Source: Candidatus Woesearchaeota archaeon
GTDB taxonomy: Archaea > Nanobdellota > Nanobdellia > Woesearchaeales > WJKV01
DNA length: 15,370 nt
Assembly: GCA_019323495.1 (NCBI GenBank)
Contig: JAHWHE010000066.1
Location: 1-15,370 of the forward strand
Direction: 5' to 3'
Position 1 is the first letter of the stretch. Each line of letters opens with the position of its first letter. This document shows, piece after piece, positions 1 to 6,160 of this stretch. Below the pieces are notes generated by a model. It was not told the origin of the DNA and searched no databases. It saw nothing but the letters and a program-made list of their open reading frames with translations. The translations under genes and the position numbers were made by a program.

Positions 1-364
1 GGTTTTTCACTCTTATAAGGAATTCGTTTCCGCCATGGTCTCCCAAGGAAATAGGAACATCGCTCAAGCCGATAACCGTGATCTTTATGTCTTTTAACCT
101 CAAGTCTTCGAGCAGTTTTTTCTTTTTTTCGTGCAACTTAACGCTCACATACTGCATAGTCTGCGCGTTCTTATCCTTGTTTCCTGCAAAACCAAAGCTT
201 GCAACAGGAACTTCTAGCTTCTTTGCAATCGCAATTATCGCGTCTATCGTATTGTAGTTTTCCTTCTCAAGAACAAAATACACATACTGGCCTTTTTCTT
301 TTAATTCAGGAGAAAATATCTCTTTGACAATAAAATCAGAACATTTTTCTTTTATCTTATACAT
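1..364 (-). CDS. truD: tRNA pseudouridine synthase TruD, N-terminal fragment
   Basis: This encodes the first 121 residues of a TruD-family pseudouridine synthase; the rest lies beyond the window edge, so it is partial, not broken. TruD isomerises a uridine in tRNA (U13 in the characterised enzymes). Seen here: an N-terminal motif SDFIVKEI (residues 9-16), the family signature FAGNKDKNAQT (59-69) in which D64 matches the catalytic Asp, and a later conserved stretch with GDHGGNEF (108-115). The ATG (364-362) lies one base after the stop of the lipoprotein gene and no TATA element is visible before it. It is therefore probably translated from the lipoprotein transcript. The family call is firm; the exact uridine modified is inferred from the family. 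Confidence 0.93.
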   Translation of the reverse strand, partial: MYKIKEKCSDFIVKEIFSPELKEKGQYVYFVLEKENYNTIDAIIAIAKKLEVPVASFGFAGNKDKNAQTMQYVSVKLHEKKKKLLEDLRLKDIKITVIGLSDVPISLGDHGGNEFLIRVKN

Positions 365-365
365 T

Positions 366-1472
366 TTACCTGCAGACCAGATTCCCATAAGTGCCAATTA
401 TCTTGGGAATGTTGTCTTCTATGACCCAGCCGTTGAAATTGAACCGAAGCATGCTGTTTTTCTCAGGCACGCCGATGTATCTGAGATTGGTGACCATCTT
501 GAACCTATCCTCGTATTTAATCGGGTCTCTTTTGAAATCCAGGCTTGTCATCTTTGCATCTCTTATTGTTGTAGTTTCCATTGTGCCATTATATTCTCTT
601 TTATTTTTCATGATCTCTTCAATAATGACTCCATTGATCTGCTCGAAATCCTTAGGCTCCTGCACTTTTCTGAATTGAAGGCTGAATATCTGCTTGTCGT
701 CATCCTTGTGCTGGTAGTCTGCCTTGAAGCTCTTGACAAGCACTATCTTGTCTAGTGTATTGTCCTCTGTCTTCACTGTCAATTCTTCGTTTTCAACCTG
801 TTTTATGCTGTTTGCATTCAAGAAATAAGGCCCTATATTTGGTGGGAACAATTCCTCGAAATTCTGATGCAATTTAAAGCATTCAGCAAAAGTCACATCA
901 GTAGGAACAATGTCTGTAAAAGTGGGGCATTGCTCTGGTATGTCAACCATTGAGCCGTCTGTGCAGCTGAACAAGGCAGTAGGAACTCCTTTGCAGTTCT
1001 CTGTCGGACAGAACTTCCATTCCCCGCCAATTAATTCCAGTTTCAAGGAATCAGGCTGCCCTTCAAGAGGATAATTGACAGTATAAGTTTTCTTTTCCAT
1101 TGTCTTTCTCGACATGTCAAACCTGTTTTGTTCAGCGTAAACCCTTGCTTTTGTTTTTTCCTTGTTGAATTCGATTTTGTCGATAGCATATTCACAGTCC
1201 AAAGTTGAAACTGTCCTAAATTCTTCCATCATCAATCTTTTGAATTCCTTGTATTCGAAACTGTCTTCTGTATAGCTGTACAAGCTTCCCATTGAATCCC
1301 AGTCTTCTTTTATCTTTGCCTTGCATTGGTCAGCAAGTTTCTGCACAATTACGTTCCAATCTTCGCTGTGGGAGCTGTCTGTACTTTTTTCAATTACACT
1401 GTACTCTCCACCGCAGGATGTAACTAATACTAATAGAATAGTCAGCATTGAAAATAACATTAACTTTCTCAT
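366..1472 (-). CDS. Secreted lipoprotein of unknown function, possible NTF2-like domain
   Basis: A 368-residue exported protein. The N-terminus MRKLMLFSM is followed by a hydrophobic run and a lipobox-like VTSC with Cys20, then GG, so it is predicted to be a lipid-anchored outer-face protein. The region of about residues 38-155 mixes helices and beta strands in a way that suggests an NTF2-like fold, but this is a weak impression. Four cysteines (about 155, 160, 170, 182) cluster mid-protein and could form disulfides outside the cell. The C-terminal half is beta-rich and unrecognised. I chose the ATG at 1472, not an in-frame ATG at 1496, because a TATA element covers 1496-1503, which puts the transcript start near 1472 and the upstream ATG inside the promoter. 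The downstream neighbour truD starts one base after this stop. Confidence 0.75.
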   Translation of the reverse strand: MRKLMLFSMLTILLVLVTSCGGEYSVIEKSTDSSHSEDWNVIVQKLADQCKAKIKEDWDSMGSLYSYTEDSFEYKEFKRLMMEEFRTVSTLDCEYAIDKIEFNKEKTKARVYAEQNRFDMSRKTMEKKTYTVNYPLEGQPDSLKLELIGGEWKFCPTENCKGVPTALFSCTDGSMVDIPEQCPTFTDIVPTDVTFAECFKLHQNFEELFPPNIGPYFLNANSIKQVENEELTVKTEDNTLDKIVLVKSFKADYQHKDDDKQIFSLQFRKVQEPKDFEQINGVIIEEIMKNKREYNGTMETTTIRDAKMTSLDFKRDPIKYEDRFKMVTNLRYIGVPEKNSMLRFNFNGWVIEDNIPKIIGTYGNLVCR

Positions 1473-1495
1473 AATGCCAAAAAAACGAGTCCACA

Positions 1496-1503
1496 TATAT
1501 AAA
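1496..1503 (-). promoter_or_regulatory. TATA box of the lipoprotein-truD unit
   Basis: The minus strand reads TTTATATA, centred about 27 bases before the ATG at 1472. This spacing predicts a leaderless transcript starting at that codon. It lies just past the oligo-T stop of the tRNA gene. Confidence 0.7.
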
Positions 1504-1515
1504 CATTATGGACAG

Positions 1516-1522
1516 AAAAAAA
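1516..1522 (-). terminator. Oligo-T terminator of tRNA-Phe
   Basis: Seven consecutive T residues on the minus strand begin directly after the tRNA discriminator base. Oligo-T tracts are the usual archaeal termination signal. Confidence 0.7.
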
Positions 1523-1596
1523 TGGGACGGCGGGGATTTGAACCCCGGACACCTACGTCTTCAGCGTAGTGCTCTCCCAGGCTGAGCTACCGCCCC
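1523..1596 (-). tRNA. tRNA-Phe (anticodon GAA)
   Basis: A full cloverleaf can be folded by eye on the minus strand. The acceptor stem GGGGCGG pairs with CCGTCCC (one G-T wobble). The D stem is GCTC/GAGC, the anticodon stem CTACG/CGTAG with loop CTGAAGA, a five-base variable loop follows, and the T stem CGGGG/CCCCG encloses TTCAAAT. The anticodon GAA (1562-1560) reads phenylalanine codons. The discriminator is A at 1523, and CCA is not encoded, so it must be added after transcription. No intron is present in the anticodon loop. Confidence 0.97.
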
Positions 1597-1620
1597 AATA
1601 AGCCTTTAAAACTTAGACAA

Positions 1621-1628
1621 TATTTATA
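1621..1628 (-). promoter_or_regulatory. TATA box of tRNA-Phe
   Basis: The minus strand reads TATAAATA about 28 bases before the mature 5' end, preceded by a purine-rich CGAAAGG that could act as a BRE. Confidence 0.7.
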
Positions 1629-1658
1629 TGCCTTTCGGTTTAAAATAAACAAAAGAAA

Positions 1659-1949
1659 TTAAGCTTCAACCTTTTCTAACTTGCCGAATTTTCCTGTTGT
1701 GAGCTGCATCTCTCCCTGGTATTCGTTTACATAGCCGTTTGTTATCTTTATCTTGTCTCCAACATCTACTTGATCTATCTGCTCGTTCCACAAAGTAACT
1801 TTGATTTCCCCTGTATCATCTTTTGCTTTGCAGTTGCATACTTTTCCAACAGTTCCGAACTTGGAAAATTCTCTAGGTTCTTCTTTTTCCACAATCTCTA
1901 CAATGATTTCTATCTTCCCTTGCTTTGGTTGCAATTCGTTTATTTTCAT
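1659..1949 (-). CDS. Single-OB-fold ssDNA-binding protein (hSSB/SOSS-B-like)
   Basis: A 96-residue protein that is essentially one OB fold of the archaeal RPA/hSSB type. It is expected to coat single-stranded DNA in replication and repair. Seen: an N-terminal strand IEIIVEIV (13-20), a central VGKVCNCKAKDDTGEIKVTLW block (34-54) with the DDTG turn and a tryptophan likely to stack on bases, and the NGYVNEYQGEMQLTTGK segment (71-87) that matches the last OB strands of the hSSB family. There is no zinc finger, second OB fold or acidic tail, so it is shorter than multi-domain archaeal RPA. It has its own TATA box and a near-leaderless start. A related OB-fold RNA-binding role cannot be excluded. 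Confidence 0.82.
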   Translation of the reverse strand: MKINELQPKQGKIEIIVEIVEKEEPREFSKFGTVGKVCNCKAKDDTGEIKVTLWNEQIDQVDVGDKIKITNGYVNEYQGEMQLTTGKFGKLEKVEA

Positions 1950-1974
1950 AATAGATTCAAGAATTTTGAAACCC

Positions 1975-1983
1975 TTTATAAAA
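1975..1983 (-). promoter_or_regulatory. TATA box of the OB-fold gene
   Basis: The minus strand reads TTTTATAAA, centred about 30 bases before the ATG at 1949. This predicts a leader of at most a few bases. Confidence 0.68.
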
Positions 1984-1991
1984 GTTTCGTA

Positions 1992-2351
1992 TTAAGAACG
2001 GATTTCGCCTATTTTCACGCGCAAACCTGCAACAATGTCCTCTTCTGTGACTCCAAGTTTCTCTGTTATCCTCCCATCAATAATAATCTGCGCTTTCCTA
2101 TCAACAACATTGATCAAAGTCACATCATAATACCTGTTGTCAATGAAAACCTTCCTGTTTTCCAGCTCTGTCATTGTAAGCACTTTATCGTTTACAGAAA
2201 AAGTAACTGTTTCTGGCTTGTATTCGTTCACATCCACTAGGATCGCAGTTGTTGCATTTGTCAAATCAGAACCCATGAAAGAAAAAATCAAGATAAACAT
2301 GGCTAAGATTATTGCAATGACAGCAAGTTCTATCATAATCTTATGCACCAT
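1992..2351 (-). CDS. Small membrane-anchored protein, function unknown
   Basis: A 119-residue protein I do not recognise. An N-terminal hydrophobic segment (about residues 6-27) follows a lysine, so the protein is probably anchored with its C-terminal 90 residues outside the cell. That exterior part is beta-rich (VTFSVNDKVLTMTEL, VFIDNRYYDVTLINV, AQIIIDG) and ends in a short LGVTEEDIVAGLRVKIGEI stretch. There are no cysteines. The ATG starts one base after the glyS stop and no separate promoter is visible in that space, so it is most likely co-transcribed and translated by re-initiation. Function unknown; the glyS link may be only positional. Confidence 0.7.
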   Translation of the reverse strand: MVHKIMIELAVIAIILAMFILIFSFMGSDLTNATTAILVDVNEYKPETVTFSVNDKVLTMTELENRKVFIDNRYYDVTLINVVDRKAQIIIDGRITEKLGVTEEDIVAGLRVKIGEIRS

Positions 2352-2352
2352 C

Positions 2353-3864
2353 TTATTTTTTAAGGTCCTTAAACTTTATTTTTCCATCTATCAGCTTGCG
2401 CAAGGTTTCTTTTAGTTCGCTTAGCTTAACTCTTACTTGGTCGTGTGAATCCCTGTCTCTTATAGTCGCATCATTATTCGTCAAGGTATCAAAATCTACA
2501 GTCACGCAGAAAGCAGTGCCTCTAACATCATTCCTGCTGTATCTTCGTCCTACACTTCCAGCCCTATCATAAACGCAGACAAGGTCTTTCAGGTCTTCGC
2601 AGATCTTTTCCGCGATCTCAGGAAGTTTGTCCTTGTTGACCAAAGGAAATACAGCGACCTTGATAGGAGACAATGCGTGCGGCAGCCTAAGAACTTTTCT
2701 TTCTGGATCGCTCGGATCATAGAATATGTCAAGCAAAGCATAAGTTGGCCTGTCTGTCCCAAACGCGATCTCAAGTATGTGCGGTGTTAATTTTTCTTTT
2801 GTCTCATCGTCGAACAGCTCTAATTTAATTCCTGAAAACTTGCTGTGCTGCTTCAGGTCATAATCCTTTCTGTCGTGCACGCCGCACAGTTCTGTCCATC
2901 CAAAACTTTTCAGTTTTATCTCGACATCCCATGCGTCTTCTGCATAAAATATCAATTCATCAGTAGAATGCTGCCTAAACCTGATCAGTTCAGCAGGAAT
3001 GCCCATTCCCAAGAATTGTTTGTAAGTCACATACAGTGTCCATGCATAAGCCTGGTTTTTCAGAACACCTTTCTCTACCGCATCCCTTAATGAAATCTGC
3101 TCGGCAGGAAGTTTTTCTTTTTGATTTTTATGAGACCATAACGGTAGTTTCACATCAGCGACAGAATCGAAGCGCTCGAACTCATACTTTTGGTGGGCAT
3201 ACAAAAACAACTGCCCTTCTGCCTGCGTGAATTCCCTCATCCTCAGCATGTGCTGCCTAGGGCTGATCTCGTTCCTGAATGCTTTTCCTATCTGGAACAC
3301 GCCGAATGGCAGTTTTTTCCTGAAGAAATCAGTATACCTTAAGAAAGGAAGATAAGTCGTTGTCGCGGTTTCAGGCCTATTGAACGCGACAGTGTCTGTT
3401 CCTACTTTTGTTTTCATCATCAGATTGTGTTGTGTTATCTCGCTGCCCAGTCTTCCTTTGCATTTCGGACAAACAATATTATGATCATTAATTATTTTCA
3501 ACAAAGCATCATTCGGCATTCCGCCTATCTCAAGTTCTGGTTTTGCTTCCTCTATCAACAGGGAAACCCTGTATTCTCCATTGCATTTTGTGCAGAAAAT
3601 CAAAGGATCGCTGAAGCTCGTCAAGTGACCGCTCGCTTCCCATACTTTTTCCTGCATTACAATAGGACATTCAACTTCCCAGAATCCGTTCTCAATAAAA
3701 GTTTTCCTTATAGCATTCTCTATGTTGTTCTTTAATAATTTCCCAAGCGGGCCATATGTGTAGAACCCTGCCAATCCTCCGTAAATCTCAGGACTGGGAC
3801 CCCAAACAAACCCTGTTTCGTGCATAAAAGCAATCAATTCCTTGGTATATTCATTCTCTCCCAT
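2353..3864 (-). CDS. glyS: Glycyl-tRNA synthetase, class II alpha2 type
   Basis: A 503-residue enzyme that charges tRNA-Gly with glycine using ATP. It has the single-chain architecture of archaeal and eukaryotic GlyRS. Seen: the N-terminal class II start with GFVWGPSPEIYGGLAGFYTYGPLG (18-41), a zinc ribbon with CTKC (91-94) and CPKC (132-135), RPETATTTYLPF (163-174), motif 2 FRNEISPRQHMLRMREF (196-212), ELCGVHDRKDYDL (325-337), motif 3 FGTDRPTYALL with R372, and an anticodon-binding domain from about 400 to the end. The RPETA element is usually followed by QG; here it reads TTT, while the substrate-binding Glu165 is kept. The start is supported by a TATA box 29 bases upstream. It heads a unit with the small membrane protein. 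Confidence 0.96.
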   Translation of the reverse strand: MGENEYTKELIAFMHETGFVWGPSPEIYGGLAGFYTYGPLGKLLKNNIENAIRKTFIENGFWEVECPIVMQEKVWEASGHLTSFSDPLIFCTKCNGEYRVSLLIEEAKPELEIGGMPNDALLKIINDHNIVCPKCKGRLGSEITQHNLMMKTKVGTDTVAFNRPETATTTYLPFLRYTDFFRKKLPFGVFQIGKAFRNEISPRQHMLRMREFTQAEGQLFLYAHQKYEFERFDSVADVKLPLWSHKNQKEKLPAEQISLRDAVEKGVLKNQAYAWTLYVTYKQFLGMGIPAELIRFRQHSTDELIFYAEDAWDVEIKLKSFGWTELCGVHDRKDYDLKQHSKFSGIKLELFDDETKEKLTPHILEIAFGTDRPTYALLDIFYDPSDPERKVLRLPHALSPIKVAVFPLVNKDKLPEIAEKICEDLKDLVCVYDRAGSVGRRYSRNDVRGTAFCVTVDFDTLTNNDATIRDRDSHDQVRVKLSELKETLRKLIDGKIKFKDLKK

Positions 3865-3888
3865 ACTACCCTCAGAAACAGATAATAG

Positions 3889-3897
3889 TATTTAAAG
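3889..3897 (-). promoter_or_regulatory. TATA box of glyS
   Basis: The minus strand reads CTTTAAATA, centred 29 bases before the ATG at 3864. It lies just outside the 3' end of rfcL, in a 40-base gap. Confidence 0.65.
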
Positions 3898-3904
3898 ATT
3901 TACT

Positions 3905-5101
3905 CTATCTATTTAGCCATTCAACCTCTTCCTTGTCAAGGTCAAGCCAGTCGATAACTTCTGCAGAGTCTGCCTGTTTAAAGACAGGGATCAGGTATGG
4001 AATGTGTTCGAACGCAGTTTTTGTGCTGCAGTGCGTTTTTGCAGCCAGCTTTGCTGCAATGGATTTTCTTTTTGCATGCTTTTGCTTTGCGATCCATATC
4101 TTCAGTATCCTGCTGCTTCTTTGATATGTAATGAATTGTTTGTAAGTCTTGTCTTTTGCAGCGCTTACTCCTGAGCTTATCAAGGAAGTGACATAAACCA
4201 AGAATCTCCAGTGCTGCCATCTTCTGATTCTTCCCCTGAAAACATCTGCCCTGCTCACACATTCAAACGCCCTGCCAAGATCGTCGAAAGCATATTCTTT
4301 TGGAAGATTCTCTTCCACCCACAAAATAGTTTCATCGACATTCATGTCGACACTGTCCAAGGCCTCTTTTGCCTTGATTGCATTCTTTCCCTTGAAAATA
4401 ATGCTCAATGCATTCAGCACGCTCTTTTTCTTTTCCCTCTCGCTTATTTCTATCACATTGTCCAGGTCTAATTCCTTTGTATTCCTGCATAAAGTCTCAA
4501 TGTCATTTACAGCGCCCCTCAGATCTCCCTGCGCCTTTTTCGCGAGCGCCATCAATGCCTCCTTGCTGTATTTTATTTCCTCTTTGTCGCAGATGTTCTC
4601 TAATACCTTGTAGACATCGTCTGCATCGAGAGCATTGAAGGAAACAACAGTCGCTTCTTTTTTCACTGCTTTTAGCTTGTTTTCGTACGCATCATTGGCA
4701 GTCATGATTATAGGAAAAGCGCTTTTTTTTATTAATTGCGCAAGAGCAGCAACACCTCCCCTGTCATGCGTGCCGCTCAATCCGTCAATATCATCTATAA
4801 GGATCAACTTGTTTGTTGCAAACAAGCTCTGCTGTTTCAATGCATTGCCGACCAGATCCAGTATGGCGTCCTTGTTTCTGTCATCACTCGCATTTATCTC
4901 GTACAATTCATACTTCAATTCTTTCGCAGCTGCAACTACAGAACAGGTCTTCCCGCCTCCTGCAGGTCCGTGCAATAGCAGGGCTTTCTTTTTCTGCTTC
5001 TTGAAAGTTTCCAGGAATTTCCTTATCTGGGAGATGGCTCTAGCTTGACCGCGTACTTGATCCAGACAACTAGGCTGATATTTCTTAACCCAAGGCCCCA
5101 T
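3905..5101 (-). CDS. rfcL: Replication factor C large subunit (clamp loader)
   Basis: A 398-residue AAA+ protein that, with small RFC subunits, loads the PCNA clamp on primed DNA. Seen: the family N-terminus PWVKKYQP (3-10), Walker A GPAGGGKT (45-52), Walker B LILIDDIDG (99-107), sensor 1 MTAND (133-137) and sensor 2 GDLRGAVND (192-200), then a helical collar domain to the end. The chosen ATG at 5101 gives the N-terminus usual for the family and lies about 27 bases after a TATA element. An in-frame ATG at 5119 would sit too close to that element. The protein is somewhat short, and I see no PIP-box-like Q-x-x-hydrophobic-x-x-aromatic-aromatic tail; it ends in acidic EEVEW. The small subunit gene is not in this window. 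Confidence 0.95.
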   Translation of the reverse strand: MGPWVKKYQPSCLDQVRGQARAISQIRKFLETFKKQKKKALLLHGPAGGGKTCSVVAAAKELKYELYEINASDDRNKDAILDLVGNALKQQSLFATNKLILIDDIDGLSGTHDRGGVAALAQLIKKSAFPIIMTANDAYENKLKAVKKEATVVSFNALDADDVYKVLENICDKEEIKYSKEALMALAKKAQGDLRGAVNDIETLCRNTKELDLDNVIEISEREKKKSVLNALSIIFKGKNAIKAKEALDSVDMNVDETILWVEENLPKEYAFDDLGRAFECVSRADVFRGRIRRWQHWRFLVYVTSLISSGVSAAKDKTYKQFITYQRSSRILKIWIAKQKHAKRKSIAAKLAAKTHCSTKTAFEHIPYLIPVFKQADSAEVIDWLDLDKEEVEWLNR

Positions 5102-5123
5102 ACTATAGAAGGATTGCATTGCT

Positions 5124-5131
5124 GTTTAAAT
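5124..5131 (-). promoter_or_regulatory. TATA box of rfcL
   Basis: The minus strand reads ATTTAAAC, about 27 bases before the ATG at 5101 but only about 9 before the ATG at 5119. It therefore decides the rfcL start. Confidence 0.65.
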
Positions 5132-5148
5132 GATTTTTGGTGAAAAGG

Positions 5149-5156
5149 TTTAAATA
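5149..5156 (+). promoter_or_regulatory. TATA box of the rubredoxin-like gene
   Basis: TTTAAATA, preceded by GAAAAGG as a possible BRE, is centred about 29 bases before the ATG at 5182. A second TTTAAAT at 5164-5170 is too close to the start to be the main element. Confidence 0.65.
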
Positions 5157-5181
5157 GAAAGAATTTAAATATGTTCTTAAA

Positions 5182-5343
5182 ATGGGAGCCAAATGGCAGT
5201 GCAAAGTGTGCGGATACATCTATGATGGAGATGTTCCTCCCCAAAGATGCCCTCAGTGCGGCATGAGCGGTTCTAATTTCAAGAAGATAGCAGAAGCTCA
5301 CGAAGAAAGATTGAAATATGACGAAGAGGAGAGGTTAAAATAA
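5182..5343 (+). CDS. Rubredoxin-like iron-binding mini-protein
   Basis: A 53-residue protein too short for usual length filters. It carries two CxxC knuckles, CKVC (7-10) followed by GYIYDG, and CPQC (23-26) followed by G. The 12-residue spacing between the pairs is that of the C-terminal rubredoxin domain of rubrerythrins, not the wider spacing of classical rubredoxin. It is predicted to bind one iron through four cysteines and carry electrons in the cytosol. The last 20 residues form a highly charged helix rich in Glu, Lys and Arg. No rubrerythrin diiron partner is visible here. It stands first in a plus-strand cluster, 58 bases before the helical protein. Binding of zinc instead of iron is an alternative. 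Confidence 0.85.
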   Translation: MGAKWQCKVCGYIYDGDVPPQRCPQCGMSGSNFKKIAEAHEERLKYDEEERLK

Positions 5344-5346
5344 AAA

Positions 5347-5370
5347 CCAAAGAAACCGAAGGTTTCTTGG
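5347..5370 (+). other. Intergenic hairpin between the rubredoxin-like and helical genes
   Basis: CCAA-A-GAAACC, then GAA, then GGTTTCTTGG form a 10-bp stem with one bulged A and a three-base loop, starting three bases after the rubredoxin-like stop. No T-run follows, so it is a poor terminator. It could be an RNA processing or stability element in a shared transcript. Confidence 0.55.
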
Positions 5371-5389
5371 TACTAACCCGAATGAAAGC

Positions 5390-5395
5390 GAGGTG
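5390..5395 (+). promoter_or_regulatory. Shine-Dalgarno site of the helical protein
   Basis: GAGGTG lies six bases before the ATG at 5402. It favours that ATG over an in-frame GTG at 5393, which overlaps the site. No TATA box is visible before this gene, so it is probably co-transcribed with the rubredoxin-like gene. Confidence 0.65.
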
Positions 5396-5401
5396 TTAAG
5401 T

Positions 5402-5665
5402 ATGGCAAAAAAAGCAGTTAAGTCGAACGAATCAGGCGCAAGCAAAGATGAACAGATTGGAATACATAAAGGAAGTTTATCCACCCTGGCAAAAGAAAGG
5501 CAGGAATTGATGCGATTGTTGCAGATAGTAGAGCAGTTGATGCAGATGCACATCGGCGCGTTGAAACAGCTGGGTGTTGATCTGGAAGCGCAGGCAAAAG
5601 AAGCAATGAAACAATCAGGAAAGAGCAAGAAAAAAGATTCCGGTGCAATAGAAGAGATGTTGTAG
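5402..5665 (+). CDS. Small helical protein, function unknown
   Basis: An 87-residue protein I cannot assign to a named family. The first 18 residues and the segment at about 68-80 are charged and probably disordered, with lysine clusters (KSKKK at 74-78). The centre (about 20-68) is strongly helical, with leucine, methionine and isoleucine spaced as in a coiled coil or helical hairpin: LSTLAKERQELMRLLQIV, then EQLMQMHIGALKQLGVDL. It lacks cysteines and membrane segments. The start is fixed by a GAGGTG site. Its TAG stop is separated by one base from the ATG of the Tma20-like gene, so the two are probably translated together. A ribosome- or RNA-associated role is inference from that neighbour and from the basic tail. 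Confidence 0.75.
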   Translation: MAKKAVKSNESGASKDEQIGIHKGSLSTLAKERQELMRLLQIVEQLMQMHIGALKQLGVDLEAQAKEAMKQSGKSKKKDSGAIEEML

Positions 5666-5666
5666 G

Positions 5667-6116
5667 ATGTTCATCAGGCAAAAAGAGATAAAACTATTGA
5701 GCGCAAGAATCGAACAGGAATTTGGTGTTTCTGATTTCTTCAGCAAAAAGGACGATGTAGAGCTGAAAGATAATGTTTATTACAAGAATAAAGAACCGGT
5801 CCTGTTTGAAAGGGAAGGAAGACTGTTCCCAACCTTGAAATCTCTCCTGAAAGAAGGGATAAAACTGAAAAAGATAATTGTTGACATGCCCGCAGTCCCT
5901 TTTGTTGCAAAAGGCGCAGACATAATGCGGCCAGGGATAGTAGAACTCGATCCAGAAATCAAAAAAGATGAGATCATTGTGATTGTCGACGAGAATAACA
6001 AGAAACCGCTGGCAATAGGAATTGCTCAATTTTCCGGAGATGAACTAAAGCAGATGGACAAGGGCAAAGTGATAAAGACAATCCATTATGTAGGGGATGA
6101 AATCTGGAAGAAATGA
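5667..6116 (+). CDS. PUA-domain ribosome-associated protein, MCT-1/Tma20-like
   Basis: A 149-residue two-domain protein of the archaeal MCT-1/Tma20 type (COG2016). The eukaryotic relatives, MCTS1 and Tma20, bind the small ribosomal subunit and act in start-site handling, recycling and re-initiation. Seen: an N-terminal alpha/beta domain (1-68) beginning FIRQKEIK, then a PUA domain from about 69 with DMPAVPFVAKGADIMRPGI (73-91), the EIIVIVDENNKKPLAIGIA strand pair (102-120) and a closing strand near IHYVGDEIW. Archaeal copies lack the SUI1 partner domain of density-regulated protein, as here. It follows the helical protein by one base and is last in the cluster, facing the convergent methyltransferase. 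Its exact archaeal role is not established. Confidence 0.87.
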   Translation: MFIRQKEIKLLSARIEQEFGVSDFFSKKDDVELKDNVYYKNKEPVLFEREGRLFPTLKSLLKEGIKLKKIIVDMPAVPFVAKGADIMRPGIVELDPEIKKDEIIVIVDENNKKPLAIGIAQFSGDELKQMDKGKVIKTIHYVGDEIWKK

Positions 6117-6160
6117 ATTAAACAAATATTTAAAAAATACTCCCATCTTTATTTTGTTTT
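6117..6160. terminator. Convergent oligo-T terminators
   Basis: The short gap between the stops of the Tma20-like gene and the methyltransferase gene holds T-rich runs for both directions. The plus strand has TTTATTTTGTTTT near 6148-6160, partly inside the end of the methyltransferase gene. The minus strand has six Ts at 6137-6132. Confidence 0.5.

Noticed and set aside
324..755. A 143-codon open frame on the plus strand
   Set aside because: It lies wholly opposite the lipoprotein and truD genes, has no promoter or recognisable domain, and its product is a low-complexity antisense translation.
1473..1496. Upstream in-frame ATG for the lipoprotein
   Set aside because: It falls inside the TATA element at 1496-1503, and the extra residues would put polar sequence ahead of the signal peptide.
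1523..1596. Possible intron in tRNA-Phe
   Set aside because: The anticodon stem and seven-base loop close without any insertion.
1770..2240. A 156-codon open frame on the plus strand
   Set aside because: It spans two minus-strand genes and their promoter and is rich in Phe and Asn, as expected for an antisense shadow in AT-rich DNA.
4635..5048. A 137-codon open frame on the plus strand
   Set aside because: It is opposite the Walker A and B region of rfcL, which is clearly the coding strand.
5102..5119. Upstream in-frame ATG for rfcL
   Set aside because: The TATA box is only about 9 bases away, and the added residues do not fit the family N-terminus.
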